From Paraconiothyrium sp. Pb-2020 (taxonomy: Eukaryota > Ascomycota > Dothideomycetes > Pleosporales > Didymosphaeriaceae), in NCBI GenBank assembly GCA_022419385.1, contig JAJUBI010000005.1, positions 3,286,001-3,350,000 on the forward strand: a stretch of DNA of 64,000 bases, in the 5' to 3' direction. Both the position numbers and the translations under genes were made by a program. This document shows positions 1 through 11,220 of the stretch, piece by piece; within the stretch, counting starts at the first letter, position 1, and the number at the start of each line of letters is the position of its first letter. A model generated the notes under the pieces. It had not been told where the DNA came from and did not search any database. It saw only the letters and a list, made by a program, of their open reading frames with translations.

Positions 1-3000
1 ATAGTAGCAGCCTATATATTAGTATTTAAATAGCTGGCTAATAAGGTCTTAGACTATAGAGAATAGGCTCTAATACAGAAGTTCTATAAGGGACTTAAAT
101 TAGATATTAGATATAAGATAATTAGAATAGAGAAACCTATAACTCTACCTATAATAATTAAATAAGCTGTCTAAGTAGACAATAAGTTATTCCTATAGAA
201 ATAAGATAATAAAGAAGGAAGTAGATATAGTATAAATAGCTAAAACTATAAAATCTATAATAAGGGGGATCTAATAGTCTTAGATACTAATAAGAAAAAA
301 GGGATTAAGTTAGAATATAATAAAAGAAAAGTAATATAAGAAAAGTGCTTACTTTAGCTATAATAAAAAGGGCTATATTACTAGAAACTGTCTAAGTAAA
401 AGCTAGGAAAAGTCTATAAAAGGTACTAAGAAGAAACTAAAGAAGTAAAAGACTTAAAAGAAACTAAAAAGAAGCTAGCTAGTAGTAAAAAATATAAGGC
501 TACTTATTAGGCTAAGTATTTCTAAGATATATATATATTACATATAAAGATAAAAAAGAATATAGGATACTAGCCTATAAAAGAAGGCTAGCAGTAACTT
601 AAAAAGGCTAAATAATTTTATAGTTAAAGAAGTAAAATACCTAGGTCCTAGGATTCTATAATACCAAGAATTTAGAAAGCGAATCTAATAATAATAAAGG
701 GATAGCAACTTAGATAGATTAGTAGATATCTATTCTAGTTAACTCTAAGGGGAGATAAACCCTTCTCCTTATTACTAGTATAGAAGACCTATATCCCCTA
801 GTAAAAATATCTATATAGGAGGAATTAAATATTCTAGCCTATAGGACTAATATATAAAGCGGCTAGACTAGTTAAGACTAAAGATATATAATAAATAATT
901 AAAGGCTACGCTTCTACTATAAAATTTATATAGGAAACTATCTATAAGGTTTATAAAAACTAGAAGATCTAATTTCTATAAAATACAAAGTTTATAAGCT
1001 TTAATAAATAGGTAGAATAAAATATAATTCTAGTAAAGAAAACTAAATAAATAAGAATAGGCCTAGATTACTAATAAATTTAAGTAGGTAGACGAAGCTT
1101 ATACACCTTAAGTTATAATAAAATACTAGATTCTAGTTAAGGAAGAACGCTTGGATAAATTGTAGAACTAATAGAAGGGGATAACCTCTAAATACTAACT
1201 AAATACCTAGTATATTATAAGTTATTATAGATATTATATTTATAGATAACTATCTAATATACCTAACTCTAAAAAGGAAATATTACGCCTTCTAATTTAG
1301 ATAATAGATAACCCCTATAATAACCTTATTCTAAGGGACAAAGTATACAGGTAGCCCTAGAAAAGAAGTATAGGGAATACCTAGTACTAGCCTCTAGACC
1401 CCTCTTACTAATTAAATATATAAAAGGGTAACCTTAGTATAAGTGCCCTAAGAATAAGTGCCCTTAGTATATAGCTAAGAAGATATAGATAAAGTATTAG
1501 CTAAAAGGTAAAAAAGCCTTAAGGGGTATATAGGGACTGCATATTATAATTTAAGGAGAATACTATAGAAAACTAATTAGAGTAATAATTAATAGTAGAG
1601 TAATATAGAACTTTATCTTTAAGAACTTTATAGAAAATAAAGGGCTCTACTATACTAATAAAATAGAGAAAAGGACCTTATTTAATATTAAAGGGTTACC
1701 CTTCTAGGAACAAATCTATATAGAAACTATACTAGGGACCTTTTTATCTAAAGAACTAGTTATTAACAACTTTATTATAGACTTAGCTAAAATAGATAAT
1801 TAGTAAGATATAATTCTAGAAATACTATAGCTAAGCTAGGTTAACCTAACTATTTACTAGAGAATAAGACGAGTTTACTATCTATATTAGTTAGTAGTAA
1901 GTAAGGAACTTACCCTAGAAATACTAGACTAATACTAGAGGTTTGTAGATATCTTTAATAAACTAGAAGAATACCTTCTAGAGCATACTAAATAGGACTG
2001 TAAGATTAGACTAGAGGAAGAAAAATAACCTATATAGGGACTAGTATATAAAATAACTAAATAGAAGCTTAAGGTTACTAAATAATATATTAAAAATAAC
2101 CTTAAATAGAAATATATTAGGCTTTCTTAGTTTTTTACTACTTATAAAGTTACCTTTGCAGAAAAGAAGGATAACCTAGAACTATAGTTCTATATTAACT
2201 TTAGAAAAATAAATGCTATTATAATTAAGGACAGGTACCTATTACCTTTAATATTAGACCTATAAGACTAACTCTAAGACACAAAAATCTTTACCTACTT
2301 AGATATAAAGAATACGTACTACTAAATTAGAATAAAGAAAGGTAAAGAGTAGAAAACTGCCTTTAAAATAAAGCTAGGGCTATTTAAGTATAATATTATA
2401 CCCTTTAGGCTTACTAATACCCCAGCTATTTTTTAGAGATAAATTAATACTATACTCTAAGAATATATTAGTAAGTATACTATAGTATACCTAGATAATA
2501 TCTTAATATACTTAAATAATAAATAAGACTACTAAAAGTATATAGAAGAAGTACTAAACTGTATAAGTAAGGCTAAGCTATATTTAAAGCTTAAGAAATA
2601 TAAATTCTATATTACCTAAACTATCTTTCTAGAATTTATAGTAGAACTAGGAAAGCTTAAGATTAAATAGATAAAACTCTAAGAAATTTTAGACTAGAGA
2701 GAACTAGAGAATATTAAGAATATCTAATTTTTTCTAGAATTTTATAATTATTGTAGGAAGTTTATTCTAAACTAGACAAAGATAATAGAGCCCCTTATAA
2801 GGCTAACTAAGAAAGAAGTGCCCTTTAAATAGATAGATAAATACTAATAAGTAATAGATTAACTTAAGAAAGAATTTACTAAAGAACCTATTTTATAAAT
2901 CTTTAATCCCTGTTATCCTACTATATTAGAGATAAATATATTAAACTTTACTATAAAAGTATATCTGTTCTAGTAAGATCTAGAAATAGATAAAAAGTAC

Positions 3001-5226
3001 CTATATAGTTACTACTTCTAAAAAATATAAAAGGCAGAACTTAACTATAATATCTATAATAAAAAAATATTAGTAATAGTTAAAGTATTTAAAGAATAGA
3101 GAACTTACTTCTAGAGTATAAAATACTAGACACTAGTCTTCTTAGACTATAAGAACCTAATAGGATTTATAATAAATAAAGCCCTTATACTCTAGTAAGT
3201 AAAATAGGCACAGACTCTATTAATATATAATTTTAAGATTATATACACCTAAGAGATAGAAAACCTCTAAGCAGATACCTTAAGTAAAAGACCTAACTTA
3301 TAAGGTAAAGCTAAAGTATTAGGGGCCCTACTCTAATTTAATAAAGTTAGTACTATTATCTATAATATACTAAAACTAGTAGTAATAATAGAAACCTAGA
3401 CTAGTACATAGTATAACTAGATTAAGAAAGAAAATAGCAATTAGTATAAGTATAAGTTATCTTACCTATAGAAATAAGGTATAAGAATAATATTTATAAA
3501 GTCTTTAATAGAATCTTTGTCCCTGCTAAAATTTAATATAAGTTTATAAGACAATTTTACGAAGTACTAGTATACAGCTACTAGGGAATTAAATAAATAT
3601 TAGAATAACTAATAAGGGATTACTACTTCTCTTAAGTCTAATAAATAGTTATAGAAGTCTTACGCGACTGTGCTAACTACTACTAAAATAAACTAAATAG
3701 GTATGCGCTGTATAAATAACTATAACCTATAAAAGTTTCTAATTAACTATAGAGTATAGTTATAATAGACTTTATTATAGAACTACCTAAATTTAAGGAC
3801 CTAGACAATAAGGTAGAATATAATAGAATTATAGTTATTATTATTAAAGTAACTAAGTACATATACTTCTTACTATATAAAGAGGTTAGTAAAGTAGAAT
3901 ATATAGCCTTCTACTTTACTCTATAGTAATAGCACAATATAGAGCTCTAGACAAAATTATTATAGATAGAGATATCTACTTTATATCTAAGTTCTAGTAA
4001 ACTATATTTACCCTTATAGGTATTAAGTATAGTATATTAACAGCTTATTATTTATAAATAGATAGATAGATAGAATAAATAAATTAAATAGTAGAATAGT
4101 TTCTTAGGTATTACCTAAACTACTAATAGAATAACTAGATAGGGTTACTCTCTATAGTATAACTAGCCTTAATAGCTTTATATATAGTGCTACTAGAGTT
4201 TTACTTCTTTATAAACTATAAATTTAACCTAGTAGCCTACTAAGTACTTAGAACTATAAGGTCTTAAAGCATAGATAGAGAATAATAGGCTAAGAAAATT
4301 ATATAAATTTACAGCTAACTCTAGTAAGACACTATATTCCTATAAGGAAAAATAAGAATATACTATAATTTTAAGTATAAGCCTATACCTATACTAGAGA
4401 AGGGAGAGAAAGTCTAGCTACTATAAAAAGTATTGCTAGTAAATAACTATTAAATAAACTAAACTACCTAAAAATTAGACTATATAAGGTTTTAGAGTAA
4501 GTTACTCTAGTTTTATTTAAGTTATAACTCCTAAATAGTATAAAAATATATCTAGTGTTCTATATAGCCCTCTTAGAGAAAGTACTATAGGATATAAAAC
4601 CTATAGTCTATAAAGTAGATATATATAGAGAATAATAAAAAGAATAGGAAGTAGGAAGTATTAATAGATACTAACTAGTAAATAGTTAGATTTACTATAA
4701 AGTTAAATAGCTAGAACGCAATAAGAAGGGAAACCTATAAAATAATACCTAGAAACTAGAAATTAATCTTAACTACCCTAAGAAGTTAGAGAAATATTAA
4801 CTAAACTAATCTTTTAAAGAAAGCCTAGAGATATTAAACTAAGGGCTAGATTACCTTATAGTAAACTATAAAGATTACTACTATTAGAGAAGGTATAAGT
4901 AGTATCTTAAGAGACTACTTTACTCTCTTTAAAACTATTCTATAAACTAGCAGCTTTTAACTCTACTTCTTTCTAATTTAGCTTAGCCTTAAGAAATACT
5001 AACTATTAATTCTTCTACTTATTAAGAAGTTCCTTCTACTTCTAAAGTTATAATACCTTAGCTTAGGCTATAACTAAGTATTAGAATTACTTTTTAAGCC
5101 TTTAGCCTTAGCTAGTTTAGCTTAAATTTTAGCTTAGGAGTAACTAGTATTATATACTAAAAATAATTAGTTCTAAAGAAGAAATTATAACTAACTATAT
5201 GCTATTATATACTAATTATATTATAG
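1..5226 (+). mobile_element. Ty3/Gypsy chromovirus, family A copy 1, RIP-degraded, 5' end outside window
   Basis: This is a degenerate LTR retrotransposon read on the plus strand. Reverse transcriptase is recognisable at about 2,150-2,560: a KKD-like stretch, a DYRxLN-like stretch, then TNTPA and finally YLD(D/N)IL at about 2,488. An integrase zinc-binding (HHCC-like) region lies at about 3,555-3,690, followed by the integrase core (IDFIIELP at about 3,768). A chromodomain occupies about 4,651-4,800, with VKW-like and TWEP-like positions, which places the element among the chromoviruses. All frames are broken by TAG/TAA, consistent with CAG/CAA/TGG mutated by RIP. Its 3' end stops at 5,226, before the LTR, where a different sequence begins. 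Related family A copies lie at 14,526-19,198 (inverted) and 26,299-27,170. No functional protein can be made. Confidence 0.85.
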
Positions 5227-5510
5227 TGTACCGTGGGTGGACGCCACCCACGTAATGGTCTAGGGAGCACCCAATTAGTTAAGTAATCGGCCCCTTAGAT
5301 AAATGGTCTTATATACGATAGGGAAAGGACTTTACTTTACTCTAGTAGTAAGTAGCTTTACTTCTAGAATTATATTATCTTTGTACTATATCTACTTGTC
5401 CCTATACTCTCTGCTTAGCAGTATCGTAGCATTGCCTTACAATAGGTTTCTGGCTCCCTGGAGATAAGAAAGAGATAGCTTAGGTAAATACTATACGCTT
5501 TAATAGGTAA
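5227..5510. other. GC-retaining segment with perfect inverted repeat, candidate solo LTR
   Basis: This segment of about 280 bp keeps many CA/TG dinucleotides and is far less RIP-mutated than either flank. It begins TGTACC at 5,227 exactly where family A copy 1 breaks off. It contains a perfect inverted repeat with 9-bp arms (CGTGGGTGG at 5,232-5,240 and CCACCCACG at 5,244-5,252) around a 3-bp spacer. The right edge, near 5,510, is where family C homology starts. The TG start suggests an LTR fragment, but I find no matching terminus or target duplication and no second copy in the window. Confidence 0.4.
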
Positions 5511-6872
5511 AGGTTTAATCTAATTATCTTATTATTTATTAATATAGAATTATAGATACTATTCTAGTATCTAATTTATATATTTTATCTATCTATCTAT
5601 TTATAGATAGAAGCTTATTAATAGCTTTCTATTTATACTTAGTGTAGCTATAAATATATTTTAATATTTAGATATAAAGAGTTTATCTTAGTCTATAATA
5701 AATTCTTTAGGTAGACTATATTTAGTAAATAGTATATTATTAACTTTATAAGTAAGGTCTTCTACTATTATAAATTCTTCTATAGGCCTAAATTTTACTA
5801 CTTTAGTAAGTTAATCTACTATTACTATAATAGTATTACATATTTATTCTATTTCTAGCTATAGTAATTTTAGAAGCTTTACTATAAAGTTTATTATTAT
5901 ACTTTACTATAGCCTTTTAGCTACTAGTAGTAGTTATAGGAGTCTATAAGGCTTATATCTCTTAGGCTTATTTTTATAGTATACTAAATAGTTACTTATT
6001 CTCTTAGTAACTAGTTATTTAAGTTTTAGATTAGTATATTTATTTATAATATAATATATTATCTCTTTAATACCTAGGTATCTTTATTCCCTTAACTTAT
6101 ATAGCTTTCTAATTAAGATAAGTATATATTAGTCTTTTACTAGTATTCTTTATCTATAATCTCTCTAGGTTTTATTAAAACTATTTTAGAATAAATTATA
6201 TCCTTCTCTTTATTTCTTAGAGAAATATAAATAGTCTTAGAAATTATATACCTTAGGTTCTATATACTAGAAAGAGGCTACTTATACTTTAATTTTTAGT
6301 TAGTTATACTCTAATATTCTATTCTTATATTTTTATAATATAGTATTATAGAGGTTAGCTTTATCTTTTATTAGGTCTAATCTTTTACTTAAAGTATCTA
6401 CTACGCTGTTAAGGGTCCCTAGTTAATAGTAAATTATAAAGTTAAAGTTTACTAAATATTTTATCTATTATACTTATCTTTAGTTAAGCTTCTTAGTTAT
6501 TATAAAGCTAGTAAGGTTCTAGTAGTCTATTTATACCTCTATTTTATAGTATACTTCTATAAGTTATACTTTCTATTATTTAAAGGTATCTACTACTACT
6601 AGTAGTTCTTTATTATAAATATTATAATTAAGTTCTACCCCTAAGAACTTTTAGAAATAATAGAATACTAGTTTCTATTTTCTATCTTTATCTAGTTATA
6701 AGAGAATTACTTTTAGTATATAATTTAATATATCTATTTCTACTCTTATAGGTTTCTTAAAATTAAATATCTAGAGTAAAGGTACTATAAGAAATATTTC
6801 TTTTAACTTTCTAAATACCTATATAATTACTTATACTAATTCTAGTAATATGGCCTCTATATTATTAAGCTA
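5511..6872 (-). mobile_element. Inverted partial copy of Gypsy family C (RT-RNaseH to integrase)
   Basis: The reverse complement of this stretch matches the interior of element C at roughly 23,260-24,560. The matches include the GATAGATAGATAGA-like repeat, the 'TAAAGTTTAGGCCTATAGAATT' neighbourhood in the integrase, and the end of reverse transcriptase/RNase H. It carries no LTR and is broken at both ends, so it is a fragment. It is fully RIP-mutated. The left junction is with the GC-retaining segment near 5,510 and the right junction is near 6,872. Confidence 0.75.
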
Positions 6873-9800
6873 ACCTAGGTGTATATTACAACTAAAAGCT
6901 AGGCGTCTCAGACGGCCGTAGTTAGGTAACTGTAAGGGGTATATAGTCTAAATACTAACAGAGAATCCAGCAGCAATTTATCTATTTATATACTATAAAT
7001 ATATTTTAGTACCTACCCTAGATAGTAGAGCTATATTACCCTATCTAAAGTCTAATATTTAAATTGCTTAAACCTTTTGGGTAGTCTAGTTTTACTATTA
7101 CTATTAAGGTAATAACGCAGCAGAAGAGACTAGATATACTAGAATAGTAGATAGATATTTAAACCCGCAGCATTATACGTAAGAAATAAATAATATAAAC
7201 TATTAGAAATAATAAACACTAATTAACTTACTACTACTAGTAGGAGATAAATAAGAGCATATTACATCTATTACTAATAAGTAATACTTAGTAGTGCTAC
7301 TTAAAAACATTCTAAACCTAACAGGGTTATCTACCCTTAGTTAGAATTAATCTAGCGTAAGCGGCTTTAATAAGTTAAAAGAAGCTAAGAGATAGTTAGA
7401 TAGTTAAAGAAATATTATTAAACTTTAGTAGATTAATAAGATTTAGCGCTAATATAAGGTAGGAGAGGTAAACACACTCTTTAAGCTAATAAGAACTACT
7501 ACTATACTAGTAGTAATCTAATAGTTACTATCTTTATGCCCTTTTACTTAAAAGCAACTGCATAAGTATATATAAAAAAATTAATATAAATATAATTATT
7601 AGAAGAATAACTATAACCTTTACTTTTAGTCTTTAGTAGAGTTTTTCTGCTTAGAAGTATAAAAGGTTAACTATATACTTTAGTTTATTAATAATATCTG
7701 CAGAATAGTATAGAGAACTAAAGTTTAGTTCTATATATTTTAAAACACCTCCTAGGAGCTAATATAGGAAGTATTAAAAGCTAAAATACTAAGAGCCCTA
7801 GGCTCTTTTAAAGAATAGCGCCTATTAGTATATAATTAGCTTAAAAGGTGCTAGTAGAGGTAAGGATAATTACTATTAGACCTATTAGACTATATTTAAG
7901 GCTGCTAGAATAAGCTAGAAATAACTAATAATAAATAGTAAAAGCTTAAGTATATAGGGTATCTTACCTCTTATATTTACTAGCGCCTTTAGTCTATGTC
8001 TGTAGAGCTAAAGATAACAGTTACTAATATTAAATAGTAGGCTTTAATTATCTATTATACTAAGTAAGTAAATTAAGTACTAACTAAAGAAGGGAAATTC
8101 TTCTCTAAGTTAACTTAGAATATATTAGTAAGAGCTAAGATAGGGGGAGACTAGAAACTCTAGAAAAAGGCTAAGAAAGGGTATAGGTAGGGTAATAGCC
8201 TAAATTAGTCTAGAATATTACTAACTAGCGCTAATTAGACCTCTTAAATAATAACCTACTATTATTATAATAAGCTAGGGCATATTAAATCTAACTATTC
8301 TATTTTAAATAAGCCTACTACCTCTAGTTTAAAGAATACCTATTTTAACGCAAATAGATTGCGTAAGTTAGAAAAAGGCTAAAGATAGATAGAATTCTAG
8401 CTGCCCTATTTACCTATATTAGTCTAATTATAAGCTACGTTAACTAGATTCTAAAGGCTTACAAAGTAGGAAACCTATTTAACTTCCTCTATAATTAGCT
8501 AAAGAGAATAGTAACCCTAAAAGTAAGAGTTAGATAAAATCTAATTAATACCCTTATTAATTTAGCGTCTGCCCTTAACCTTCTTTTATTAAAAAAGGTA
8601 AGAGACTATAGTATTTTAGTAGTACCTTTAATAAAAGTCTTAGCTAAAGCTACTAATAGCTTAAAAATACAGGTATATAGCACTATAGTACTTAAAGTAG
8701 AGCTTATAGACTTAAGAGGTTATAAGAAGCTCTAAATAATCCCCTTTATAGTAGTAAATATCTTAGAATATAATATATTTCTAGGTTTACCCTAGTTTAA
8801 TAATATTAACCTAAAACTTAATATTGCCAGATAATATATACTATTTTATTAAAAACCTACTAAAGAGGTGTATTTATATAAGAAGGTTGCTATAGAGAAC
8901 CTAGAGCAGTTTAATTATACTCTATATAACTCTTTTTTAGTAGTTTATACCTATATTATATTAAGTGTAGATAAACTAGCTCTAAATAGTTTAGATAGAA
9001 CTAAAGAGGTATAAATACTAAAATATTATTCTAATTTTACTAACCTTACTATAAAAGAAGACTATAAGGCGCTGCCTAATTATATAGATTATAACCTTTA
9101 TGTAACGGGGCCCTCTTGACACTGTGGTAAGCTGCGGCCTAGTTGGGGTTCTGGTGAGAGATGAGTAGCGTGCAGGGTTGTGTGAGTCACGTACAGGTGA
9201 ACGTCAATTAATTACTATAATAAGAATGTATTGCTAAAGACTTAAGGGTAATCTTCTATAAGGAAACTGGATGCAGTAAACTGTATCGTAGATTAACAAT
9301 AAGGGATTACTAGTGATAATCCGTCATCTCTATATACTGCTATCTGGCCTAGGCTCTGTAGGCTCTGTCTGTAGATCTATACAGATCTATAGATCCTGGC
9401 TCTGTGGCTTTGTATCCTTGGCATCCACAGATCTACAGATCTAATTACGTGACCTTAATTACGTGTTCATATTGTGCTCAGCATCTGACCCGTAATTGTA
9501 ATACTTATCCTTGTAATCCGACTGGTCGCTGCTGTTATCACGTTGGTTCCCGTAATTCCGTTGCGGCGTAGCAGCCGTAACACTTTATATTAATATAGAG
9601 GAAGAAAAGTAACTACTGTACTTCCCTACATATAATCTTTTAGTAGTAAAATTAGACACCCTACAGAAGTACCTTATAAAATATTTATTAAAAGAATAGA
9701 TATATTACTTAAAGTCTTTTATAGGGGTACTAATTTTCTTTACTAAGAAAAAGAATAGCAGCCTAAGACTCTATATTAATTATAGAGAACTTAATAAGGT

Positions 9801-10440
9801 AACTATTAAAAATTATAGCTTATTACTACTAATTACTAAGTCCCTTAATTACCTTAAGTAAGCTAAGGTCTTTACTAAGCTTAACTTAAAGAAGGCCTAC
9901 TATTATATCTATATTATAAAAGGTAATAAATAAAAGACGGCCTTTAGAATTAGATATAGTTACTTTAAGTATATAGTAATACCTTTTAGGCTTACTAATA
10001 CTCTAGTACAGTTTTAGAGACTAATTACTTAGACCTTAGCTAGTTTTATTAATATTACTTATATAGTGTATCTAGACAATATATTAATCTTCTTAGATAA
10101 TATAGATAAATATAAGTAATATATATAGGAGGTACTAAAACACTTATATAAAGTAAAGCTATTTATTAACCTATAGAAGTATAAATAGTATACTAATACT
10201 ATAGAGTACCTTAGCTTTATTATTACTACTAAAGAACTTATAATTAATCTAGATTAACTTAAAGTAATTAGGTTATAGCTAATACTAACCTATATATATA
10301 ATATTCGCGTCTTTATTAGCTTTATAAACTATTATAGATATTTTATTACTAATTTCTTTTATATTGCGCTCCTACTAACTACTCTAACTAAAAAAGGTCT
10401 AAATAGTACCTATTAGGGGCTAGCTATACAAAGGGAGGAG
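6873..10440 (+). mobile_element. Ty3/Gypsy element E (gag-protease-RT), RIP-degraded, split by a solo LTR
   Basis: The order gag, protease, reverse transcriptase reads on the plus strand. A gag zinc knuckle (CxxCxxxxHxxxxC, with Cys to Tyr changes from RIP) lies at about 8,256-8,300. The aspartic protease region follows at about 8,545-8,800, with an IDT/S-like active site and a later LGLPWF-like motif. Reverse transcriptase runs from about 9,700 to 10,300 with TNTLVQF and YLDNILIF. The reading is continuous across a solo LTR at 9,101-9,582 if that insertion is removed. The first 300 bp (6,873-7,200) are less mutated and may hold the 5' LTR or leader, but I could not define its ends. The 3' end is cut at about 10,440 by family A sequence; RNase H and integrase are missing. 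Confidence 0.75.
9101..9582 (-). mobile_element. Solo LTR of Gypsy family A, essentially free of RIP
   Basis: This is a 482-bp LTR with TG...CA ends flanked by a 5-bp direct target duplication CTTTA (9,096-9,100 and 9,583-9,587). It sits inside element E. Unlike its surroundings it retains normal GC content and abundant CA/TG. Family A LTRs at 10,758-11,220, 14,526-14,987 and 34,324-34,805 are the same sequence with C-to-T and G-to-A changes. Orientation is inferred from the purine tract that precedes the mutated LTR copies; by that logic this one is on the minus strand. No internal region is present, so it arose by LTR-LTR recombination of a full insertion. Confidence 0.93.
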
Positions 10441-11220
10441 AGTATAGTAATAGATACGCTATTAATATTATAAGAACCTTAAATATTAGAATAAATATAG
10501 GCTTTATAAGCAGAACGCCTAGGTATATTATATAGTAAAAGTATATAAGGAATTTTAAGCCTATTATAATAAGAATAAGGTATAGCTAAGAATCTACAAT
10601 AACCTATTTTATTAGTAAGAGTGAGTTATTTGTTAGTCTTATAAAAAGGTATAAAGGGCAATAATAGGCTACTATATAATAGGGCCTACCCTACTAATAT
10701 AGTATAACCCCTACAACGGATTAATCTTTAGGCCGAAGATATAAAAGGGGGAGATAGTATTATAGCTACTATACTATAATAGAATTATAGAAACTAATAT
10801 AATAACAGCAGCAACTAGTTAGATTATATAGATAAGTATTATAATTACAGGTTAAATGCTAAGTACAATATAGACACGTAATTAGAATTATATAATTAGA
10901 TCTATAAATCTATAGAATAGAGCTATAGAGCCTAAATCTATAGAATTTATATACAGAGCCTATAGAGCCTAGGTTAAATAGTAGTATATAGAGATAACGG
11001 ATTACCACTAGTAATCTCTTATTATTAATTTATAATACAGTTTACTATATCTAGTTTTCTTATAGAAGATTACCTTTAAGTCTTTAGCAACACATTCTTA
11101 CTATAGTAATTAATTAACACTTATCTATATATAACTTATATAACCCTACACACTACTTATCTCTTACTAGAACCCTAACTAGGCTGCGGCTTACCATAGT
11201 GTTAAGAAGGCCCCGTTACA
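10441..11220 (+). mobile_element. Gypsy family A copy 2, 3' end with LTR
   Basis: The piece holds the 3' non-coding end of family A (about 10,441-10,757), a purine tract AAAAGGGGGAGA ending beside the LTR, and a 3' LTR at 10,758-11,220 ending CCCCGTTACA. It is RIP-mutated but colinear with the 3' ends at 14,526-15,360 (inverted) and 34,129-34,805. The left junction joins it to element E and the right junction joins it to a fragment of element C. No coding region remains. Confidence 0.85.
10758..11220 (+). repeat. 3' LTR of family A copy 2
   Basis: RIP-mutated LTR matching the unmutated solo LTR at 9,101-9,582 in reverse complement. It is preceded by the polypurine tract at about 10,744-10,755 and ends in GTTACA at 11,220. 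Confidence 0.88.
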
